Shown here piece by piece: positions 19,611 to 33,189 of a stretch of DNA of 64,000 nt (positions are counted from its first letter, which is position 1; each line of letters starts with the position of its first letter). The stretch is taken from assembly GCF_900698985.1 (NCBI RefSeq), contig NZ_LR217730.1, positions 983,681 to 1,047,680 on the forward strand, in the 5' to 3' direction. The DNA comes from Erwinia_E haradaeae_B. Its GTDB lineage: Bacteria > Pseudomonadota > Gammaproteobacteria > Enterobacterales > Enterobacteriaceae. Under the pieces are notes generated by a model. It saw only the letters and a program-made list of their open reading frames with translations, ran no database searches and was not told the origin of the DNA. The position numbers and the translations under genes are program-made.

Positions 19611-20945
19611 ATGTCTTTAGAATCCAGCATAACTAAAAAAGAATTTTTATATCGTCGTCAGGCACTATTATCTAAAATGGCACCGTCTAGTGGAGCATTA
19701 TTTTTTGCTGCACCAGTAATTATGAGAAATAAGGATAACGCGTACCCTTATCGACAAAATAGTGACTTTTGGTATTTTACTGGCCTTAATGAACCAGAAG
19801 CCGCTTTATTATTAATAAAAATCACAACTTATCAAGATTATAGTGTCCTCTTTAATCGCAGACCAACCTTACAGACCAAGACTTGGCTGGGGCCTTGCTT
19901 AGGCCAAGACGCTGCACCTTCTCAATTAGCAGTCGATTATTCTTTTCCATGGGATACTATTAGCAATAATATATGCTACTTTTTAAATGGTTTAAGAATT
20001 ATCTACCATGCACAGGGACAGGATAAAGTTTCGGATACCATTGTTTCGAGTATATTACATAAACTGCAAAACGGTTTATTACAGCATTGTTCTTCACCTA
20101 GTATAGTAGCTGATTGGCGCCCATGGGTGCACGAGCTTCGTCTAATTAAATCTAAAGCAGAACAGGGTCTATTACGAGAAGCAGGACATATTAGCGCCTT
20201 AGGTCATCAACGCGCTATTGCCTGCTTGGTTCCAGATATGTATGAGTATCAGCTAGAAGGTGAAATGCAATATGAATTTAATAAAAACGGCGCGCGGTTT
20301 ACGTCATATAATACAATTATTGGCTCCGGGACAAACGCCTGTATTTTGCATTATAATAATAATACAAAAAAAATTAAATCTGGAGAGTTGGTGCTCATGG
20401 ATGCTGGTTGTGAATTACAAGGCTACGCGGGAGATATAACCAGAACTATTCCAGTAAATGGAATATTTAGTGTTCCTCAGCGCGCTATTTATAGTATTGT
20501 ATTAGATGCTATAAATTTAGGACTAGCACTATATACGCCTGGTACTACTATTTTTCAAGTTACCAAAAAAGTAACATACATGATCACAAAACGTCTTATG
20601 CAACTAAATATTCTACATGGTAATTTGGAGACTTTGATTGAGGAAAATGCTGTTCATCAGTTTTTTATGCATAAACTGAGTCATTGGCTAGGTTTAGATG
20701 TACATGATGTAGGTAGTTATGGTCAAAACTATGATCGTGTATTAGAACCTGGTATGGTTCTTACGGTTGAACCAGGTATCTATATTGCTCCTGATGCGAG
20801 CGTACCTAAGGAATATCTCGGTATTGGTATTCGTATTGAAGATACTATTCTTATTACAAAAGATGGTAATGAAAATCTAACTATTCTTGCGGAAAAAAAT
20901 ATCACAAAAATCGAAACTTTAATGATGAATAAAAAAAAATCATGA
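19611..20945 (+). CDS. pepP: Xaa-Pro aminopeptidase (aminopeptidase P)
   Basis: Cytosolic manganese enzyme that removes an N-terminal residue preceding proline. The 444-residue protein matches E. coli PepP (441): N-terminal creatinase-like domain to about residue 175, then the pita-bread catalytic domain. The metal ligands are all visible: Asp264 and Asp275 in MDAGCELQGYAGD, His358 in KLSHWLGLDVHD, Glu387 in VEPG and Glu410 in IRIED. It overlaps ubiH by 4 bases (ATGA), so the pair is translationally coupled as in E. coli. Confidence 0.97.
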   Translation: MSLESSITKKEFLYRRQALLSKMAPSSGALFFAAPVIMRNKDNAYPYRQNSDFWYFTGLNEPEAALLLIKITTYQDYSVLFNRRPTLQTKTWLGPCLGQDAAPSQLAVDYSFPWDTISNNICYFLNGLRIIYHAQGQDKVSDTIVSSILHKLQNGLLQHCSSPSIVADWRPWVHELRLIKSKAEQGLLREAGHISALGHQRAIACLVPDMYEYQLEGEMQYEFNKNGARFTSYNTIIGSGTNACILHYNNNTKKIKSGELVLMDAGCELQGYAGDITRTIPVNGIFSVPQRAIYSIVLDAINLGLALYTPGTTIFQVTKKVTYMITKRLMQLNILHGNLETLIEENAVHQFFMHKLSHWLGLDVHDVGSYGQNYDRVLEPGMVLTVEPGIYIAPDASVPKEYLGIGIRIEDTILITKDGNENLTILAEKNITKIETLMMNKKKS

Positions 20946-22120
20946 GCATTATTATCGCTGGAGGAGGAATAATTGGAATCACATTAGCGCTAGCTATTTC
21001 TCATGAAACTCAAGGCAAACAATTAGTAGATCTAATAGAAACATCAGACCTTGATATGCGTTTTTCTTCAGATGATCCCGGACATAGCATCGCGCTATCT
21101 GCGGAGACTTGCAAAAAATTATCCGCTCTTAATATTTGGTCATATCTTGAACCAATTGCTACAAAAATTACTAATATTCATATTAGTGATCGTGGTCTAC
21201 CTAGTTCTATTGTTTTAAACGCAACAGACTACAATGTTTCTTCATTAGGATATGTTATAGAACTAAAGAGTGCACTAAAAAGATTGTTAATTCGCCTTAA
21301 AGCTGCACCTGGTATTTCCCTATATTGTCCAAACAAGATTTCCTATGTCGAACGTACAAAAGATTTTGTACATGTTATCCTAGATGATAATAGAAAACTT
21401 TACGGTACTCTATTAGTGGCTGCTGATGGAGCATCGTCTGATATTGCTAAAATTTGCGGAATTAAAAAATATTACATTCAGTATCCACAAATAGCAATTG
21501 TAGCTACTATTTCTACACAATTAGCACATAACGGATGGGCTTTTGAACGATTCACTACTGATGGACCGCTTGCTATGCTGCCAATAAGAAATGGACGCAG
21601 TGCACTTGTCTGGTGTCAATCCATATCAAATGCACAAGCAATGTATCATACAAGTGATCAAGAATTTCTTATTCAACTACAAAAAATATTTGGTTGGCGT
21701 CTAGGGTATCTTGTAAATACTGGAGAAAGGAAAATTTATCCATTAAAATTACAAATTGCCGGTCAAAATGTATCTCATCGCCTAATTTTAATTGGCGATG
21801 CTGCGCAAACCTTACATCCTGTTGCTGGACAAGGTTTTAACCTTGGTATCCGTGATATTATGTCATTAATAGATACCCTAAAAATTGCCTGGAAAAATGA
21901 AAGAGATGAAGGGGACAGCAGATCCTTGCAATACTATCAGAAATTGCGAAAACTAGATGTACAAAAAACTATTGCGATTACTGATGGGCTAATTAATATA
22001 TTTTCTAACCGGACAACGGTACTAGTAATTGGACGTATGGTTGGAATGGCAATAATAGATCATATACCACAGCTACGAAATATAATTGCTCAATGGACTT
22101 TAGGTCGGTTAAAAAATTAA
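20942..22120 (+). CDS. ubiH: 2-octaprenyl-6-methoxyphenol hydroxylase UbiH
   Basis: FAD monooxygenase that hydroxylates the C1 position in ubiquinone synthesis. The 392 residues equal the E. coli length. The Rossmann GGGIIG motif is at about 7-12, the AADGASS segment near 160-166, and the second FAD motif GDAAQTLHPVAGQGFNLG at 285-302 is fully conserved. The start codon overlaps the pepP stop as ATGA. ubiI follows with its start 12 bases past the ubiH stop. Contrast with ubiI, whose matching motif is damaged. Confidence 0.96.
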   Translation: MSIIIAGGGIIGITLALAISHETQGKQLVDLIETSDLDMRFSSDDPGHSIALSAETCKKLSALNIWSYLEPIATKITNIHISDRGLPSSIVLNATDYNVSSLGYVIELKSALKRLLIRLKAAPGISLYCPNKISYVERTKDFVHVILDDNRKLYGTLLVAADGASSDIAKICGIKKYYIQYPQIAIVATISTQLAHNGWAFERFTTDGPLAMLPIRNGRSALVWCQSISNAQAMYHTSDQEFLIQLQKIFGWRLGYLVNTGERKIYPLKLQIAGQNVSHRLILIGDAAQTLHPVAGQGFNLGIRDIMSLIDTLKIAWKNERDEGDSRSLQYYQKLRKLDVQKTIAITDGLINIFSNRTTVLVIGRMVGMAIIDHIPQLRNIIAQWTLGRLKN

Positions 22121-22131
22121 GAGAAGAAATT

Positions 22132-23349
22132 ATGGATCATTATGATATAGTTATTTTTGGAGCTGGAATTATTGGATTATCAGTAGCCTGTGGTTTACAA
22201 GGTCTAGGCCTTCAAGTACTGATCATCAAATCAGATTTAATACAGACCTGTTTAGATACAGAGATTATATCTCCCACTACAAAACATTTTTCAGTGCTAA
22301 ATCCAGCCAGTCAACTCTTATTTCAACACTTTGGCATATGGAGTAATATATTAAATATCAATACTAGTACGTTCTATCGTATGGACATCTGGGAACGAGA
22401 TAGTTCTGGATATATCACCTTTGGTGAAGCTTTAAAAAAAAATCCTTCACATCCGTTAGGATATGTCATTGAAAACCAAAAGGTACATAATCTACTATGG
22501 CAACATGTAAGAAACCTAAATAATGTGACAATTCTCATCTCAGAAAAAGTAACAGGGGTTTCTTTTAAGAATGAAAAGGCGCTACTTTCTTTTAAAGAAA
22601 ATATTATAATTTCCACTAGTCTTATAATCGCAGCAGACGGAGCATATTCATCGCTTCACCAATATGTTAACATCCCTTTATTATCTTGGAATTACAAACA
22701 TCATATACTTATTGCTAATGTTCACACAGAGATACCTCATGAAGAAACAGCTTATCAGGTATTCCATACCAATAGTATTCTTGCTTTTCTTCCTCTTAGA
22801 GATCCTCATTTAGGCGCTATTATATGGTCTCTTTCACCAAAAAAGGCTGAATATTTAGCAGGTACATCCAAAATACTATTCAATGAAAAACTATCAGTGA
22901 ATTTTGATGTTAAACTTGGGGTATGCCATGCAGAAGGTGCACGTCAGGTTCTACCATTACAAGGATGTTACGCACATAAATTAATTTTTAACCGATTAGT
23001 TTTAGTCGGTCACTCTGCACATACTATGCACCCTTTATTAGACCAAAGTTTAAATCTCGGCCTGATGGATGCAGCTGAACTTATTGGTGAGATTCGTCAT
23101 CTACACCGTCAAGGAAAAGATATTGGTCAATATCAGAACTTGCGTCGTTATGAGAGACGACGAAAACATAATACATTTCAGACATTACTTAGCACAGAAG
23201 TTTACTATAGAACATTTATGGGTGACAATTTAGGAAAAAAAATTTTACATGATAATTTACTCACAATGGTTAATAAACTTCCAGGTATTAAGTCTTATCT
23301 ATTGAAAAATACCCAAGGCATGATAAATATACCAAACTGGCTGCGTTAA
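22132..23349 (+). CDS. ubiI: 2-octaprenylphenol hydroxylase UbiI, FAD motifs partly eroded
   Basis: UbiI (VisC) hydroxylates C5 of the ubiquinone ring with FAD. The 405-residue protein follows E. coli UbiI (400) over its length, including VACGLQGLGLQV, ILAFLPLRDPHL, IIWSLSP and HRQGKDIGQYQNLRRYERRRKH. The first FAD motif GAGIIG (10-15) is intact. The second, GDAAHxxHPLAGQGVNLG in E. coli, reads GHSAH at 293-297 and LDQSLNLG at 303-310, and the DGANSxLR segment reads DGAYSSLH at 169-176. These changes touch FAD-contacting positions, so activity may be reduced or lost. I chose the ATG at 22132 (GAGAAG ribosome site) over one 13 codons earlier inside ubiH because it gives the family N-terminus. 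Confidence 0.9.
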   Translation: MDHYDIVIFGAGIIGLSVACGLQGLGLQVLIIKSDLIQTCLDTEIISPTTKHFSVLNPASQLLFQHFGIWSNILNINTSTFYRMDIWERDSSGYITFGEALKKNPSHPLGYVIENQKVHNLLWQHVRNLNNVTILISEKVTGVSFKNEKALLSFKENIIISTSLIIAADGAYSSLHQYVNIPLLSWNYKHHILIANVHTEIPHEETAYQVFHTNSILAFLPLRDPHLGAIIWSLSPKKAEYLAGTSKILFNEKLSVNFDVKLGVCHAEGARQVLPLQGCYAHKLIFNRLVLVGHSAHTMHPLLDQSLNLGLMDAAELIGEIRHLHRQGKDIGQYQNLRRYERRRKHNTFQTLLSTEVYYRTFMGDNLGKKILHDNLLTMVNKLPGIKSYLLKNTQGMINIPNWLR

Positions 23350-23381
23350 TCATTTGTATTGTTATCTTATTGAGATACTTC

Positions 23382-23435
23382 TTTAAAATAAAAAACCATC
23401 AAGTTTTTAAAAACTTGATGGTTTTTTATTTTAAA
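23382..23435. terminator. 54-bp perfect palindrome, bidirectional terminator
   Basis: The two 27-base arms are exact reverse complements with no spacer. The core CCATCAAGTTTTT pairs with its complement and is flanked by AAAAAA on one side and TTTTTT on the other. It therefore makes a stem with a T run in both directions, ending the ubiI transcript (plus, stop 32 bases away) and the rRNA operon (minus, 5S end 4 bases away). The position between convergent units supports a terminator role. Confidence 0.85.
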
Positions 23436-23439
23436 TTTG

Positions 23440-23559
23440 ATGCCTAGCAGTTCCCTACTCTCACATGGGGAGACCCCACACTACCATCGGCACTACGGCG
23501 TTTCACTTCTGAGTTCGGCATGGGATCAGGTGGGGCCACCGCGTTATGGCCGCTAGACA
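23440..23559 (-). rRNA. rrf: 5S ribosomal RNA
   Basis: Exactly 120 bases, the E. coli length. The minus strand carries the conserved core CCATGCCGAACTCAGAAGTG and the end GAGAGTAGGGAACTGC, close to E. coli. The 5' end begins TGTCTAGCGG in place of TGCCTGGCGG; the terminal stem pairs with CTAGGCA at the 3' end with one altered base pair. It is the last gene of the operon. Confidence 0.97.
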
Positions 23560-23667
23560 AGATTCTTATACTTTTTATATAGTTCGTTTTTTAGAAATAA
23601 ACTATTTACGACAAGCTGAATTTATTACATTGTATCTTTCGGTATTTAAAAACGCTTCTGGTGTTGT

Positions 23668-26609
<2,942 letters not shown>

Positions 26610-26676
26610 TTACAACCCACAAGCGTCTTAACTCATTACCATTTTAAATAAATAAATAATTTTTCAGCTTATTTCA

Positions 26677-26691
26677 AATTTTTAAAGAGCA
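26677..26691 (-). promoter_or_regulatory. Spacer boxA antitermination element
   Basis: The minus strand reads TGCTCTTTAAAAATT, the boxA in the 16S-23S spacer of enterobacterial rRNA operons, bound by NusB-NusE to prevent early termination. It lies between tRNA-Ala and 23S, about 70 bases before the 23S 5' end, as in E. coli. Confidence 0.75.
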
Positions 26692-26834
26692 ACTAAAATA
26701 AAATTATGTTAATAAATATTTTATATATTATATAAACTATAAATATAATTTATATACTAAACTATTTCAGTATTAGTATAGTATATAATATCGTTTTTTA
26801 CAACTTATATTTTATATATTATAATTAAACCACA

Positions 26835-26910
26835 TGGTGGAGTTAAGCGGGATCGAACCGCTGACCCCCTGCGTGCAAAGCAGGCGCTCTCCCAGCTGAG
26901 CTATAACCCC
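26835..26910 (-). tRNA. alaT: tRNA-Ala (anticodon TGC)
   Basis: The 76-base minus-strand sequence starts GGGGTTATAGCTCAGCTGGG and ends with TCCACCA, CCA encoded. The anticodon stem-loop is CCTGCTTTGCACGCAGG with anticodon TGC, and the T arm is GCGGTTCGATCCCGC. It sits in the 16S-23S spacer, its usual place. Confidence 0.97.
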
Positions 26911-27029
26911 ATAAAAATAAATAAAATATTTTATTATATTACATCCTACCGATTATGCTCAGGCAATTTTCGATTTAATCACGAACCATAAACTGTTTAG
27001 TGTAATCTAACAGTAAAATTTATAAAATT

Positions 27030-27106
<77 letters not shown>

Positions 27107-27182
27107 ACAAAGATTTTGCTTGTTTATTATTCCATTCATCAAAAAATCTGTGTGGACACTTTTCAAGATGCTATCATTAAGT

Positions 27183-28724
<1,542 letters not shown>

Positions 28725-29050
28725 AATTCAGTTTGAATTACTAAAGAATAAACTCCAGTAATACTTAAGTTTGAACAATATATTAAGAATATATCAAACA
28801 CTATAAAAATATAATAAAAAGCATATTATAAATATATCAAAATAAATATATCTAATATACTAACTAAAATATAATTATATGGTAAATACTAAAAATATTA
28901 ATATAAAGAATTAATTAATCATACTCATTTAATACTAAATACTATATATTAGTAGTTCGCTCTTAAGACTTTATATATCTTAACACCTTGCGGTGCTGAT
29001 AAACATCCTTTGAGTGCCCACACAGATTTTCTGATAAATTGTTAAAGAAC
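28725..29050 (-). promoter_or_regulatory. rRNA operon leader with boxA antitermination region
   Basis: Reading on the minus strand, 29012-29050 gives GTTCTTTAACAATTTATCAG followed by AATCTGTGTGGGCACTC. This is almost identical to the boxA-boxC part of the E. coli rRNA leader, where NusA, NusB and NusE load. A GC-containing hairpin (CAGCACCGCAAGGTG) follows at about 28984-29000. The remaining 250 bases up to 16S are AT-rich and probably form the 16S processing stem. Confidence 0.8.
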
Positions 29051-29061
29051 AACAGAAAATT

Positions 29062-29123
29062 GTTATACTTTAAAACATTCTCTGTCAATGAATATAATAT
29101 ACACCTTTATTTTTTCAAGTCAA
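29062..29123 (-). promoter_or_regulatory. Tandem sigma-70 promoters of the rRNA operon
   Basis: Two -35 hexamers are present on the minus strand: TTGACT at 29118-29123 with TATATT 16 bases downstream (29096-29101; TATTAT overlaps it), and TTGACA at 29083-29088 with TATAAC 15 bases downstream (29062-29067). The layout of two promoters just ahead of boxA resembles P1 and P2 of E. coli rRNA operons. The GC-rich discriminator typical of stringent control is not visible. Confidence 0.65.
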
Positions 29124-29232
29124 CTTCTTTTTATAAAATTTTACCTTTTTAAAAAAAATAAAAAATCTGTTACAATATTTATTAGAGTATTCCCAATACA
29201 TAAAAACAAACTTCTTTTACATGATATTATTA

Positions 29233-29260
29233 ACGCCCCCTACATTTTAGTAGGGGGCGT
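29233..29260 (-). terminator. Terminator hairpin of groES-groEL
   Basis: ACGCCCCCTAC and GTAGGGGGCGT form a perfect 11-bp, mostly GC stem around a 6-base loop, 17 bases beyond the groEL stop on the minus strand. The following sequence is TAATAATAT, not a solid T run, so termination may be partial. It also separates groEL from the rRNA promoters. Confidence 0.75.
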
Positions 29261-29276
29261 AGTCAATCAAACGACA

Positions 29277-30923
29277 TTACATCATGCCGCCCATACCACC
29301 GCCCATACCACTATTAGCAGCTGCACCCACATCAGGTGTGTCGCCTTTAGGTAAATCTGTTACCATACATTCAGTAGTAATCATCAATCCAGCAACAGAA
29401 GATGCGTACTGCAACGCAGATCGAGTCACTTTAGTTGGATCAAGAATACCAAATCCGATCATATCCCCATACTCTTCAGTTTGAGCATTATAACCGTAAT
29501 TACCTTCGCCTAATTTTACAGTATTAGTCACGACAGAAGCCTCTGCGCCCGCATTAGAAACAATCTGACGCATTGGAGATTCCATCGCACGTAAAGCTAC
29601 TTTAATTCCTACGTTTTGATCTTCATTTTGACCACGCAAGTTTGAAAGTAATGCAGCCACTCTAACTAAAGCTACACCGCCACCAGCCACCACACCTTCA
29701 TCAACAGCAGCACGAGTAGCATTTAAAGCATCCTCAACACGTGCTTTTTTCTCTTTCATTTCAACTTCAGTTGCTGCGCCTACTTTGACCACAGCCACAC
29801 CACCTGCTAATTTTGCTACACGCTCTTGTAGTTTTTCACGATCATAATCTGAAGTTGCTTCTTCTATCTGTTGACGAATTTGAGTTACACGACCAGAGAT
29901 AGCTGATTCTTTACCTCTTCCATCAATAATTGTTGTGGTGTCTTTGCTAACAACAACACGTTTCGCTTGACCCATATCTTCTAAGACTGCTTTTTCTAAT
30001 TCCATTCCGAGCTCTTCTGAAATAACAGTACCACCAGTCAATACTGCTATATCTTGTAACATTGCTTTACGACGATCTCCAAATCCCGGCGCTTTCACCG
30101 CAGCAACTTTAACAATACCACGCATGGTATTCACGACTAAAGTTGCTAACGCTTCACCTTCAACATCTTCTGCAATAATTAATAATGACTTTCCAGCTTT
30201 AGCTACAGATTCCAATGTTGGTAAAAGTTCACGAATATTAGAAAGTTTTTTATCTACAAGTAGAATAAAAGGAGATTCTAACTCTACAGAACCAGTATCT
30301 GGCTTATTAATAAAGTAAGGAGACAAATAACCACGATCAAACTGCATACCTTCGACAACAGCTAATTCATCTTGAAGGCTGGTACCTTCTTCAACGCTAA
30401 TAACACCTTCTTTTCCTACTTTTTCCATTGCTTTTGCAATAAGTTCACCAACAGTTTCATCAGCATTTGCTGAGATAGTACCTACCTGTGCAATACCTTT
30501 ATAGTCATTGCACGGAACTGATAGTTTTTTTAACTCTTCTACTGCAGCAATAACGGCTTTATCAATACCGCGTTTTAAATCCATTGGATTCATACTTGCG
30601 GCTACTGCTTTAAGACCCTCATTTACAATAGACTGAGCTAATACAGTTGCAGTAGTTGTTCCATCACCAGCAGCTTCATTGGCCTTAGATGCTACTTCCT
30701 TCACCATCTGAGCGCCCATATTTTCGAACTTATCTTCCAGTTCTATCTCACGAGCTACAGATACACCGTCTTTAGTAATATTAGGCGCACCAAAAGACTT
30801 ATCAAGGATAACATTACGACCTTTTGGTCCTAAAGTTACTTTTACTGCATCAGCTAATATATTAACTCCACGCAACATTTTGACGCGCGCATCATTGCCA
30901 AACTTTACATCTTTAGCTGCCAT
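29277..30923 (-). CDS. groEL: Chaperonin GroEL
   Basis: The 60-kDa chaperonin, forming a double ring that folds proteins with GroES and ATP. The 548 residues equal E. coli GroEL and nearly every segment is conserved, including VTLGPKGRNVILDKSFG, the ATP site GDGTTTATV (Asp87) and the Gly-Met-rich tail. The start MAAKDVKFGN follows an AGGAAA ribosome site. It is 70 bases downstream of groES. Its composition is less AT-rich than most genes here, in line with strong selection; GroEL is often the most abundant protein in insect symbionts (known from the literature). Confidence 0.99.
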   Translation of the reverse strand: MAAKDVKFGNDARVKMLRGVNILADAVKVTLGPKGRNVILDKSFGAPNITKDGVSVAREIELEDKFENMGAQMVKEVASKANEAAGDGTTTATVLAQSIVNEGLKAVAASMNPMDLKRGIDKAVIAAVEELKKLSVPCNDYKGIAQVGTISANADETVGELIAKAMEKVGKEGVISVEEGTSLQDELAVVEGMQFDRGYLSPYFINKPDTGSVELESPFILLVDKKLSNIRELLPTLESVAKAGKSLLIIAEDVEGEALATLVVNTMRGIVKVAAVKAPGFGDRRKAMLQDIAVLTGGTVISEELGMELEKAVLEDMGQAKRVVVSKDTTTIIDGRGKESAISGRVTQIRQQIEEATSDYDREKLQERVAKLAGGVAVVKVGAATEVEMKEKKARVEDALNATRAAVDEGVVAGGGVALVRVAALLSNLRGQNEDQNVGIKVALRAMESPMRQIVSNAGAEASVVTNTVKLGEGNYGYNAQTEEYGDMIGFGILDPTKVTRSALQYASSVAGLMITTECMVTDLPKGDTPDVGAAANSGMGGGMGGMM

Positions 30924-30993
30924 TTGATATTTTCCTTATTACTTATTATATTAATATTCATTAAATATGTATAGATATAATGTAATTAATTAT

Positions 30994-31287
30994 TTATGCC
31001 TCGACAACTGCTAGAATATCACTTTCTGAAAGAATTAAAACTTCTTCATTATCAATTTTTTCGGTCTTAACACCATAACCCTCATTAAAGATAACTACAT
31101 CACTTACTTTCACATCCATAGGTCTCACTTCGCCATTCTCTAGAACTCGACCATTACCAACTGCCATTACTTCACCACGAGTTGATTTTCCTGCCGCAGT
31201 ACCAGTTAATACAATACCACCAGATGACTTAGATTCAGCTGCTGCACGCTTAACTATTACACGATCATGTAAGGGGCGAATTTTCAT
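30994..31287 (-). CDS. groES: Co-chaperonin GroES
   Basis: The heptameric lid of the GroEL chamber. The 97-residue protein starting MKIRPLHDRVIVKR has the E. coli length and carries the mobile loop (SKSSGGIVLTGTAAGKS) that docks on GroEL. An upstream in-frame ATG at 31350 would add 21 unrelated residues; the start at 31287 is preferred because AAGGAGAG lies 7 bases upstream and it matches the family. A heat-shock promoter precedes it. Confidence 0.98.
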   Translation of the reverse strand: MKIRPLHDRVIVKRAAAESKSSGGIVLTGTAAGKSTRGEVMAVGNGRVLENGEVRPMDVKVSDVVIFNEGYGVKTEKIDNEEVLILSESDILAVVEA

Positions 31288-31378
31288 TGTTAGCTCTCCT
31301 TTGAGTAACCTTGCTACCTTGTTAGTTTCAGATAAAAGCCAACTATACAATAAACAGTAAGCGACCTCTAATTAATAT

Positions 31379-31410
31379 AGATGTGGTTAAATCAAGCGTC
31401 TTTCAAGGGG
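31379..31410 (-). promoter_or_regulatory. Sigma-32 heat-shock promoter of groES-groEL
   Basis: The minus strand reads CCCCTTGAAA (-35, 31401-31410), a 14-base spacer, then CCACATCT (-10, 31379-31386). The sigma-32 consensus is CTTGAAA, 13-15 bases, CCCCATNT, so only one core position differs. It is about 90 bases before the groES start, as expected for the groE operon. It implies that rpoH is or was present. Confidence 0.8.
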
Positions 31411-31600
31411 TAAGTGATATTTTTTTTAATTTAGGTCATCACAACCATTTAACATAAATACATAAAACATGACCTGAACTGCATGCTTACCCTCTGACCT
31501 GAATAAATACAATACATTCACTATACATAATCATGAAGCTAGGATGATACAAAAAACCAACACTATTTTTAGAAAAAAATATACAACTTTACTTAGATTT

Positions 31601-32140
31601 TTAGAAATTAATCCAGCCGGGAATATATTCTGCACCAAGAAAATTTAACATATAAAGTATCATCATAACTACCATCATAGAAAAATCAACACCACTGACA
31701 GGTGAAATAAAACGACGAATCGGTATCATTAATGGCTCTGTCAACTGTATCAATACATAATCAATCGCATTGTTCCCATAATTAACCCAACCAGTCAATG
31801 ATCGTGACATCATCACCCAAAACACCAGAGTTCCACAAGCTTTTAATAATATCACTAACCCAAAATAAAAGAAAATAGGCTCTAAACGAAATAACTGTAA
31901 TGTTATTGGCGCCGATATTGTACTTATAATATATGCTATAAATAAAGCTATTATATCCCATAATCCACTATATTTAAAAATACGGCGAAATGGATCAAGT
32001 ATAGGCCTGGTGATTTTTATTGTTAACTGTGACAATGGATTATAACAATCGCAGTTTACCCACTGTAACCAGATATGCAATAACAAAACTTTAACATACG
32101 TTGTCATTATAATGGTTATTAAAAAAATTAATGCTAGCAT
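31601..32140 (-). CDS. yggT: YggT family inner-membrane protein
   Basis: A 179-residue protein matching E. coli YggT (188). It has two copies of the YggT unit, each with two hydrophobic spans and an amphipathic PRRIF/PIRRF helix: IKITRPILDPFRRI in the first and IQLTEPLMIPIRRFISP in the second. The family's biochemical role is unclear; links to osmotic stress and cation handling have been reported. It follows yggS by 54 bases on the same strand, the same order as in E. coli, so they likely form an operon. Confidence 0.92.
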   Translation of the reverse strand: MLALIFLITIIMTTYVKVLLLHIWLQWVNCDCYNPLSQLTIKITRPILDPFRRIFKYSGLWDIIALFIAYIISTISAPITLQLFRLEPIFFYFGLVILLKACGTLVFWVMMSRSLTGWVNYGNNAIDYVLIQLTEPLMIPIRRFISPVSGVDFSMMVVMMILYMLNFLGAEYIPGWINF

Positions 32141-32194
32141 GAGGCTCCTGAAGTTAAATATTTGTTAATATATTTTATACAAAACTAACTTAAT

Positions 32195-32878
32195 TTATTC
32201 TTTTATTCGGCTACCAAAAATTGCAGTACCGATACGTATCATAGTGCTACCTGCTATAATTGCAGCTTCCATATCGTAACTCATACCTAAAGATAAAGTA
32301 TCAACGCTAGCATATGTATTTCGTAACTCTTGAAATGCCTCTGACATCTTCTGATAGATTGTCAATTGACGATGATAAGTTTCTTTTAGTGCTGGAATTG
32401 CCATTAAACCTCGTAGTTTTAAATATGGTAATTGAGATACATATTCCGCTAATACTGACAGCTCTTCTAAAGATACACCGGATTTAGTTTGCTCATTATT
32501 AATATTGATCTGAATCAATATATTTAACGGCTTTTGAAAACTGGTGCGTTGATAATTCAGTCGATTAGCACAATGTATAGAATCGACGCTCTGGCACCAG
32601 TCAAAATATTTAGCCACTAAACGACTTTTGTTAGATTGAACTGAACCAATAAAATGCCACGTCAAATCTGAATTGTCTAAAAATTGAATTTTTTCTACTC
32701 CTTCTTGTATGTAATTTTCACCAAAACAATCTTGACCAACCGCTATTGCTTGCTTAATATCAGAAGTAGTTTTAGTTTTACTCACTGCTAATACAATCAC
32801 TTCTTTCGGATCACGCTGACATCTTTCTGTCGCTAATAAGATTCTCTGACGAATATTTTTTATATTGTTTTTAATCAT
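32195..32878 (-). CDS. yggS: PLP homeostasis protein YggS (PLPBP)
   Basis: Pyridoxal-phosphate-binding protein of the YggS/PROSC family that balances vitamin B6 and amino acid pools; no catalysis is known. The 227-residue protein is close to E. coli YggS (234). The PLP lysine is Lys34 in VLAVSKTK; GENYIQEG, WHFIGSVQSNK and the phosphate-binding LSLGMSYDMEAAI follow. An ATG at 32908 would add ten hydrophobic residues; I prefer 32878 by similarity, although neither start has a clear ribosome site. yggT follows. Confidence 0.93.
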   Translation of the reverse strand: MIKNNIKNIRQRILLATERCQRDPKEVIVLAVSKTKTTSDIKQAIAVGQDCFGENYIQEGVEKIQFLDNSDLTWHFIGSVQSNKSRLVAKYFDWCQSVDSIHCANRLNYQRTSFQKPLNILIQININNEQTKSGVSLEELSVLAEYVSQLPYLKLRGLMAIPALKETYHRQLTIYQKMSEAFQELRNTYASVDTLSLGMSYDMEAAIIAGSTMIRIGTAIFGSRIKE

Positions 32879-33189
32879 GACATGCACAACCAAAAAAGAA
32901 AGAAACATTGAATATTTATTATTTTACTAACATAAAATAAGATTAAATAAAATTAAATACATACAAGATACATATAAAATACATACAAGCTATATATATA
33001 AAGAAACAAGTTAGATCACATAATAGTTCCTGTTTGTGCTTTTATTTTATTTTTTATTAGAAACAAAAAATCTATAAAATATTATTTAATACTACGTTAA
33101 TAATTAATAATAAATTATACACACTCTTAAATTATATCTTATTTAATACAAAAATAATTCATTTATAAGTATTTATGATAAAAAATGAA
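32879..33189. other. Intergenic stretch with a short direct repeat
   Basis: About 310 AT-rich bases between truA and yggS. A 13-base direct repeat AAATACATACAAG occurs at 32955-32967 and 32977-32989, 22 bases apart. It probably arose by slippage. Nothing else is visible. Confidence 0.5.
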
